Shown here one piece after another: positions 59,331 through 64,000 of a stretch of 64,000 nt of DNA. Numbering within the stretch: position 1 is the first letter of the stretch; every line of letters begins with the position of its first letter. The DNA lies in contig NZ_JAMQOP010000004.1 in NCBI RefSeq assembly GCF_031624495.1, positions 310,001-374,000 on the forward strand, written 5' to 3'. Origin of the DNA: Halogeometricum sp. S1BR25-6 (GTDB taxonomy: Archaea > Halobacteriota > Halobacteria > Halobacteriales > Haloferacaceae). The translations under genes were made by a program, and so were the position numbers. Below the pieces are notes generated by a model. It saw only the letters and a program-made list of their open reading frames with translations. It was not told where the DNA came from and did no database searches.

Positions 59331-59708
59331 ATGAACGGAGACGTGACGCGGTACGAGAGCGACACCCTCGACGCCACCGCGGGGTACGGCGTCCGGAAGC
59401 GAAACTTCCAACTCGTCTTCTTCGACGGGAAGTTCCCGACCCGCGCGGACGCCGACGGGATGGACCTCGAAGAACAGACCGCCGACGCCCTCGAACACGT
59501 CGAGACGGCGGTCCGGCGCGCCGGCGTGAAGATGGACGACGTGCTTCGGACGACCGTCTACACGACGGAGGCGGACCGCACCGACGACATCGAGGCGGCG
59601 TACGAGACGTACTTCGCGGACCGACGACCCGCGATGACCGTCGTCGGAGTGGCCGACCTGCCGGACGGCGCGGCGGTCCAAATCGAGGCGACGGCCGTCG
59701 AGCGCTGA
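59331..59708 (+). CDS. Rid-family (YjgF/RidA-like) protein lacking the catalytic arginine
   Basis: A 125-residue Rid-fold protein (FFDGKFPTRAD, TADALEHVETAVRRAGVKMDDVLRT in two runs, VQIEATAV at the end). In deaminating RidA enzymes an Arg in the P-A-R motif binds the imine/enamine substrate; here the aligned position is Met102 (RRPAMTVV). It therefore belongs to the non-RidA Rid groups with unknown role. Plus strand, 71 bases before the iron-type binding-protein gene. Confidence 0.85.
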   Translation: MNGDVTRYESDTLDATAGYGVRKRNFQLVFFDGKFPTRADADGMDLEEQTADALEHVETAVRRAGVKMDDVLRTTVYTTEADRTDDIEAAYETYFADRRPAMTVVGVADLPDGAAVQIEATAVER

Positions 59709-59724
59709 CGGCGGGACACTACGT

Positions 59725-59740
59725 TTTAGGCGCACCGAAA
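59725..59740 (+). promoter_or_regulatory. Iron-box-like site TTTAGG-CGCA-CCGAAA
   Basis: An imperfect copy (one mismatch in the right arm) of the perfect TTTAGG-N4-CCTAAA box 36 bases downstream; center-to-center spacing is 36 bases. Likely a second regulator site of the same promoter. Confidence 0.5.
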
Positions 59741-59760
59741 AACCGGAACGGTTTTGTTGT

Positions 59761-59776
59761 TTTAGGGTTGCCTAAA
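59761..59776 (+). promoter_or_regulatory. Iron-box-like palindrome TTTAGG-GTTG-CCTAAA
   Basis: A perfect 6-base inverted repeat matching the TTAGG-N4-CCTAA pattern recognised by DtxR/IdeR-type metal regulators, known in haloarchaea as iron-dependent repressors. It ends 3 bases before the ATG of the binding protein at 59780, so a bound repressor would cover the transcription start of a leaderless gene. Confidence 0.7.
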
Positions 59777-59779
59777 TCT

Positions 59780-61000
59780 ATGGCACGAGACGACGAGGAG
59801 TTCGAGCGGCCGACGCGACGGAGATACCTGGCGTACGGCGGGGCGCTGGTGGGCGCCGGACTGCTTACCGGGTGCGCGGGAAGTGAGTCCGAGTCGACGG
59901 CGACGAACGCAACCGCAACCGCGGCGGGAACGGGGACGTCGACCGGCACCGCAACCGAAGCGAACGAATCGACCGCGACGAGCGAGGAGTCCTACGCGGT
60001 GTCGATGGAACCGATGGGCGAGATGGCGTTCGACTCGGTACCGGAGCGCTGGGTTGCCTACGACGGCGGCTACGCGGACATGGCCGTTGCGCTCGGACGC
60101 GGCGACGCAATCGCCGGTATCGGCGGCGCCGACCGCTACTACACCGACGCGTACGACGAACTGCCCGGCGTGGGCGTGAACGAGGCGGCGCTGGAGAGCC
60201 ACCCGGAGGTTCGGACCAAAGAGGAGTTCTACGAACTCGACGCGGACGTGCACCTGTACGACCCGTACATGCTCGTCAACTGGTTCGATTGGAGCGAGGG
60301 AGACGTCGAGGAGGTTGCGACGAACGTCGCGCCGTTCTTCGGGAACCTCATCTTTCGGCGCTCGGACGAGTGGCACGACTACCGCTACTACACGCTGTAC
60401 GAGGCGTTCGAGAAGGTGGCCCGGTTGTTCCGGGAGACGGAGCGCTACGAGGCGTTCGCCTCGCTGCACGAGGAGTTTCTCTCCGACCTGCGGTCGCGAC
60501 TGCCGCCGGAGTCCGAACGACCGAACGTGTTTCTCACTTACGAGGGCACCGACGAACCCGAGACGTTCTCGTCGTACCGCCTGCACGACAAGGGGACGAG
60601 CAAGAAGCAGTGGCGCGACTTGGGCGTCGCGGACGCCCTCGACGGCACGGACATCGAGAACCTGAGCACGACCAACCGCGGCGAACTCGACTACGAGACC
60701 CTGCTCGAAGTCGACCCGGACGTGATACTGATTCGCGGGCACGAACGCGACTCGGCGGCCGAGTTCCGCGAGACGGTGCTGGCGTACATGCGCGACCACG
60801 CCGTCGGCGGCGAACTGACGGCCGTACAGGAGGGGCGCGTCTACCGGGGCGGGTACCTCAACCAGGGGCCCATCCACAACCTCTTTCTGACCGAACGCGC
60901 CGCGAAGCAGCTCTATCCGGACGAGTTCGGCGAAGTGACCGGCGACGCGGACCTGTTCGACCGCCGGCGGGTCGCCGACATCATCAACGGGGAGTTCTGA
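59780..61000 (+). CDS. Iron/siderophore-type ABC substrate-binding lipoprotein
   Basis: A 406-residue Tat lipoprotein (TRRRYLAYGGAL, lipobox Cys32 in LLTGC) with a Thr/Ala/Gly/Ser-rich linker, then a class III (BtuF/FhuD-type) binding fold (RWVAYDGGYADMAVALGRGDAIAGIGG, VDPDVILIRGH, AVQEGRVYRGGYLN). Two TTTAGG-like boxes directly upstream support iron-repressed expression, hence iron-siderophore or haem uptake. Its permease and ATPase are not in the window. Start ATG 59780. Confidence 0.85.
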   Translation: MARDDEEFERPTRRRYLAYGGALVGAGLLTGCAGSESESTATNATATAAGTGTSTGTATEANESTATSEESYAVSMEPMGEMAFDSVPERWVAYDGGYADMAVALGRGDAIAGIGGADRYYTDAYDELPGVGVNEAALESHPEVRTKEEFYELDADVHLYDPYMLVNWFDWSEGDVEEVATNVAPFFGNLIFRRSDEWHDYRYYTLYEAFEKVARLFRETERYEAFASLHEEFLSDLRSRLPPESERPNVFLTYEGTDEPETFSSYRLHDKGTSKKQWRDLGVADALDGTDIENLSTTNRGELDYETLLEVDPDVILIRGHERDSAAEFRETVLAYMRDHAVGGELTAVQEGRVYRGGYLNQGPIHNLFLTERAAKQLYPDEFGEVTGDADLFDRRRVADIINGEF

Positions 61001-61084
61001 GCGGTCGCGGACGCCGGCCCTCGGTTCCCCGCCGCTTCGGCCCGAAACAAAGCACCTATTGGTCCGCCCGGAGTCGTCCGGTGC

Positions 61085-62155
61085 ATGAGCGATACGAGTG
61101 TGAAGAACGAAGAATCGATTCGTAACGACGGGCGAGCGGGTCCGCTCCGAATCGCCGTCGTCGGCGGCGGCTACATCGGGACGACGGTCGGCGACCAGTT
61201 CGTCGAACACGAGGACGCGAGCGTCGTCGCCCTCGTCGACATCGACGAGTCGGTGCTGGCGGAGGCCGGCGAGGAGTTGGGGGTCGACGCGGACTCCCGC
61301 TACGACGACTACGAGACGATGCTGGACGCGGAGTCGCTGGACGCCGTCCTCATCGGGACGCCGCACACGCTGCACTACGACCAGATTCTCGCCGCGTTCG
61401 ACCGCGACCTGCACGTCTTCTGCGACAAGCCGCTGACGACGGACCTCGACCAGGCGCGCGACCTCGTAGAGCGAGACGAGAAGCGCGAGGAGGTGCTGAT
61501 GGTCGGCTACCAGCGTCACCTCTACGAGGCGTTCATCCGGGCCCGCGAACTGTGGGACGAGGAGGACCGCGAACCGCGCTGGATAACCGCGGAGGTGTCG
61601 CAGGACTGGGTCGACCGCTTCGAGGGCGCGTGGCGGCAGAACCCCGCGCTCTCCGGCGGCGGCTACCTGTACGACACGGGGAGCCACCTGCTCGACGGCG
61701 TGCTCTGGAGCACCCGACTCACCCCCGAGGCCGTCTCGGCGAACATGCAGTTCATCGACGACGAGAAGGAGGTCGACGGCCGCGCGAACGTCACGATTCG
61801 GTTCACGAACGGCGCCACGGCGTCGTTCTCGCTGTCGGGCGAGACGCCCTGCATGCGCGAGCACATCCGGATGTGGGACGAGCAGGGGGCGATAGCGCTC
61901 AACAGCAAGGACTGGGAGCCCAGCGAGTACGTCGAGATAGACGAGGAGAGCGGTGAACACCGCCCGCGCCTCCCGCGCGCCGACCAGCAGACGAAGGCCG
62001 AGGCGTTCCTCGAAGCGATCGAGACGGGCGAGGAACCCGCGGCGACGGCGCTCGACGGCCTCCGGGTGACTGCCGTCACCGAGGCGGCCTACGAGTCCGC
62101 CCGGAGCGACGGGTCGTTCGTCGCCGTCGACCCCGAGGACGTGGCGCTGGACTGA
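61085..62155 (+). CDS. Gfo/Idh/MocA-family oxidoreductase
   Basis: A 356-residue NAD(P)-dependent oxidoreductase with the Rossmann GGGYIGTTVGDQF, the catalytic Lys in CDKPLTTDL and YDTGSHLLDG in the substrate domain. Family members act on sugars, inositols or UDP-sugars. It is only distantly related to the xylose dehydrogenase at 34524. A TATA-like box is not obvious. Substrate unknown. Confidence 0.88.
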   Translation: MSDTSVKNEESIRNDGRAGPLRIAVVGGGYIGTTVGDQFVEHEDASVVALVDIDESVLAEAGEELGVDADSRYDDYETMLDAESLDAVLIGTPHTLHYDQILAAFDRDLHVFCDKPLTTDLDQARDLVERDEKREEVLMVGYQRHLYEAFIRARELWDEEDREPRWITAEVSQDWVDRFEGAWRQNPALSGGGYLYDTGSHLLDGVLWSTRLTPEAVSANMQFIDDEKEVDGRANVTIRFTNGATASFSLSGETPCMREHIRMWDEQGAIALNSKDWEPSEYVEIDEESGEHRPRLPRADQQTKAEAFLEAIETGEEPAATALDGLRVTAVTEAAYESARSDGSFVAVDPEDVALD

Positions 62156-62190
62156 ACTCGACCGACACGCAGAGGGCGGAGGGCGTTGTT

Positions 62191-62808
62191 CTATTCCACG
62201 CCGCCGACGCCCGAGGCGGCGTCCGGCAGGTCGTGCGCCGTCGCGTCGAGTCCGAGGGCTTCGAGCGCCTCCGCGAGGTGTTCGTCCTTGGCGTAGTCCG
62301 CGCCGTCGGCCTCGCGTATCTCCTGGGTCTTCGCGAGCACCTCGGCGCGCCGGTCGTCGGGGATGTCGTATTTGTCCGTCGAGAGTTCGATGACGAGACC
62401 GTTGTTGTCGTGGGTGTACAGCGAGTAGAAGATGCCCCGGTCGAAGATGTTGTAGTTGCGGCCGTCGTCCTCGATGGCCTGCACCATCTCGCCGAACTCC
62501 TCGGGGGCGACGCTGAAACAGAGGTGGTGGACGGAACCGACGCCGCCGCGTTGGCCCCCGCGGTTGGACTGCCGGTCGTCGCTGACGAAGAACGTCACGA
62601 TGCGGCCGTCGCCGGTGTCAAAGAACAGGTGCGTCTGCGAGGGGTCGTCGAGGTTCGGTTGCCGGAGGACGAGGCGCATCCCCAGGAGGTCGCGGTAGAA
62701 CGCGACGGTGTCCTCCTCGTTGCTTCCCCAGATGGTCACGTGGTCGGTGCCGGTGGTGTGGAAGGGGCTGTCCGGGAGGTCCGCGGTGACGGGATTCTCT
62801 TCACTCAT
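62191..62808 (-). CDS. VOC-superfamily (glyoxalase/ring-cleavage dioxygenase-like) protein
   Basis: A 205-residue vicinal-oxygen-chelate protein. The first module (TTGTDHVTIWGSNEEDTVAFYRDLLG, split over two strands) provides a metal His, the central VHHLCFSV a second His, and GLVIELSTD a Glu ligand; this is a two-module extradiol-dioxygenase or glyoxalase layout in a single short chain. Start ATG 62806-62808; the open frame extends 100 codons upstream through the divergent gene's promoter and is not real there. Divergent from the FAD protein. Confidence 0.85.
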   Translation of the reverse strand: MSEENPVTADLPDSPFHTTGTDHVTIWGSNEEDTVAFYRDLLGMRLVLRQPNLDDPSQTHLFFDTGDGRIVTFFVSDDRQSNRGGQRGGVGSVHHLCFSVAPEEFGEMVQAIEDDGRNYNIFDRGIFYSLYTHDNNGLVIELSTDKYDIPDDRRAEVLAKTQEIREADGADYAKDEHLAEALEALGLDATAHDLPDAASGVGGVE

Positions 62809-62977
62809 ATCAGGACGTACACGCGGAACGACAATAAGTCGGGTAGTAACATTCGAGTCTCCCCGTGCGGTGCGTGCCGGTCCGTTCGGCCGCCCGTCGG
62901 CGACGACCCCCGTCGGTACCGGCGAGAACCCATAGCCGTACAAACACATTTTGCGCTGAAGCGAGTGTCCCCCGGAC

Positions 62978-63565
62978 ATGGCAAACGTAATCGTCGTCGG
63001 AGGCGGTCCCGCCGGTCTGAGCGCCGCGATGTTCGCGCGGAAGAACGGTCTCGAAACCACCGTGTTCGACACCGACAAGACGTGGATGCACAAGGCCCAC
63101 CTGTTCAACTATCCCGGAATCGGCTCGCAGGACGGAACCGTGTTCATGGAGACGCTCCGCCGGCAGGTGGACGCGTTCGGCGTCGAACGCGAGGAGGCCG
63201 AGGTGACCGACGTGTCGTCGGACGGCGACGGCTTCACCGTCACCGTCGACGGCGAGGACCACGAGGCCGACTACGTCGTCCTCGCGACCGGCGCGAACCG
63301 CGACCTCGCGGAGTCGCTGGGCTGTGACCTCACCGACGAGGACACCGTCGACGTCGGCGTGACGATGGAGACGAGCGTCGAGGGCGCCTACGCCACGGGC
63401 GCGATGGTCCGCACCGAGGAGTGGCAGGCCGTCATCGCCGCCGGCGACGGCGCCGCCGCCGCGCTCAACATCCTCTCGACGGAGAAGGGCGAGAACTACC
63501 ACGACTTCGACGTGCCGGCCGACGCCGACGAGACGTTCGGCGGCATGGTCGACGAGGACGTCTGA
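62978..63565 (+). CDS. Small FAD-dependent (thioredoxin-reductase-like) oxidoreductase
   Basis: A 195-residue protein with an FAD-binding motif VVGGGPAGLSAAMFARKNG, a central linker NYPGIGSQDG and C-terminal ATGAMVRTEEWQAVIAAGDGAAA-type FAD-closing segment (kept in short runs here). It lacks the NADPH domain and the redox CxxC of thioredoxin reductases, so it is a minimal FAD subgroup common in haloarchaea. A TATA-like box is not clear. Role unknown. Confidence 0.85.
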   Translation: MANVIVVGGGPAGLSAAMFARKNGLETTVFDTDKTWMHKAHLFNYPGIGSQDGTVFMETLRRQVDAFGVEREEAEVTDVSSDGDGFTVTVDGEDHEADYVVLATGANRDLAESLGCDLTDEDTVDVGVTMETSVEGAYATGAMVRTEEWQAVIAAGDGAAAALNILSTEKGENYHDFDVPADADETFGGMVDEDV

Positions 63566-63666
63566 GCGGTCGCCGCGCGGACCCGTTTCTCTCTTTATTT
63601 CGACAGTTTCGCCCCGTCCGAACGGAAACTGCAAAGAGCGTCGGACGCGGTGGGAGTACCGGACCC

Positions 63667-64000
63667 GTGCGATACCACCGAAGCGCAGTGCTCGTCGGCC
63701 TCGTCGTTCTCGCCCTCGCGGGGAGCATCCTGCTCGGCGCGCCCGGGAGCGAGGAGACGGTGCTGCCGCGGGAGAACCAACTCATCCAACCGGAGGACAC
63801 CGGGACGCAGGTGTGGCCGTACACCAGTCGGAGTCGGTCCGTGACGGGCCGAACCCTCGCGCTCAACGTCCTCATCGTCGGCGACCCCGACCGGACGAAG
63901 CGGGCGCTGACGAACCGCGCGGAGACGAACTGGACGACCGTCGAGGGTGACGAGGCCACTGCCGGCGAGTCGGAGTGGCAACCGGCCCGCGGCGCGTCGC
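63667..64000 (+). CDS. Membrane-anchored protein of unknown function (5' part)
   Basis: A frame from a GTG at 63667 that runs off the window end. It begins with one hydrophobic segment (VLVGLVVLALAGSILLGAP, about residues 8-26), followed by an extracellular-looking region (LALNVLIVGDPDRTKRALTNR). Composition and codon bias are those of real haloarchaeal genes. Family not recognised. Confidence 0.6.
   Translation, partial: MRYHRSAVLVGLVVLALAGSILLGAPGSEETVLPRENQLIQPEDTGTQVWPYTSRSRSVTGRTLALNVLIVGDPDRTKRALTNRAETNWTTVEGDEATAGESEWQPARGAS

Noticed and set aside
1-64000. CRISPR arrays, transposases, integrases or rRNA genes
   Set aside because: No regularly spaced repeats, DDE/HUH/tyrosine recombinase motifs or rRNA-like segments were seen on reading both strands.

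Overview
The window reads as haloarchaeal DNA, most like the Haloferax/Halogeometricum group. It is GC-rich with acidic proteins. It has many Tat lipoprotein leaders (twin Arg followed by a lipobox Cys), short or absent leaders with TATA-like boxes about 25 bases before the ATG, and family content typical of Halobacteria: halocyanin, HalOD1, an HTH-10 regulator, a XacA-type xylose dehydrogenase and an enolase-superfamily xylonate dehydratase. No transposase, tRNA, rRNA or CRISPR array was seen.

Left end (1-9415, all minus strand): the start of an SDR dehydrogenase; what looks like a decaying surface-polysaccharide cluster (5'-truncated FemAB-like transferase, intact Wzx-like flippase, internally shortened DegT-like aminotransferase); then a tight five-gene formate-dehydrogenase-type operon with a separate NuoG-like Fe-S subunit, two different molybdopterin catalytic subunits and two small zinc proteins. 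A 1.4 kb non-coding, partly AT-rich stretch follows (9416-10847).

Centre (10848-54826): a large hemicellulose and uronate utilisation island. Extracellular or cytoplasmic depolymerisation is covered by GH3, GH10 (Tat-exported xylanase-like), GH67 alpha-glucuronidase, GH4, GH2 and GH51 enzymes. Uptake is covered by a Dpp/Opp-type oligosaccharide transporter (27862-34027) and a XacGHI-type sugar transporter (47135-50303), whose ATPase lies on the opposite strand (45115-46254). Catabolism is covered by xylose dehydrogenase, xylonate dehydratase, a FAH-family ketodeoxypentonate dehydratase and alpha-ketoglutarate semialdehyde dehydrogenase (the oxidative Weimberg-like route), plus glucuronate isomerase and mannonate dehydratase for uronates. 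Redox enzymes (ADH, SDR, extended SDR), a GntP permease and an IclR-type regulator complete it. No sugar lactonase and no KDG kinase or aldolase were seen, so the pathways are completed elsewhere. Embedded in the island is an apparently unrelated pair: a Dyp-peroxidase-like Tat lipoprotein and an FG-GAP/UnbV lipoprotein (19031-22020), next to a HEAT-repeat protein.

Right end (55770-64000): mixed housekeeping and accessory genes, including halocyanin, zinc ribbon, HalOD1, an ADH with an HTH-10 regulator, a Rid-family protein, an iron-type substrate-binding lipoprotein under two TTTAGG-N4-CCTAAA-like boxes, a Gfo/Idh/MocA oxidoreductase, a VOC protein, a small FAD protein and the start of an unknown membrane-anchored protein.

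The most notable items are: (i) a 25-bp palindrome of the form (A/C)CACAAT-N11-ATT(G/A)TG(T/G) wrapped around the TATA box of both the xylanase and the oligosaccharide-transporter promoters with the same geometry; (ii) a GH10 enzyme with His where the acid/base Glu is expected; (iii) the Dyp-like/UnbV lipoprotein pair; (iv) strong hairpins in the convergent gap at 40164-40709; and (v) the two-catalytic-subunit formate dehydrogenase operon.
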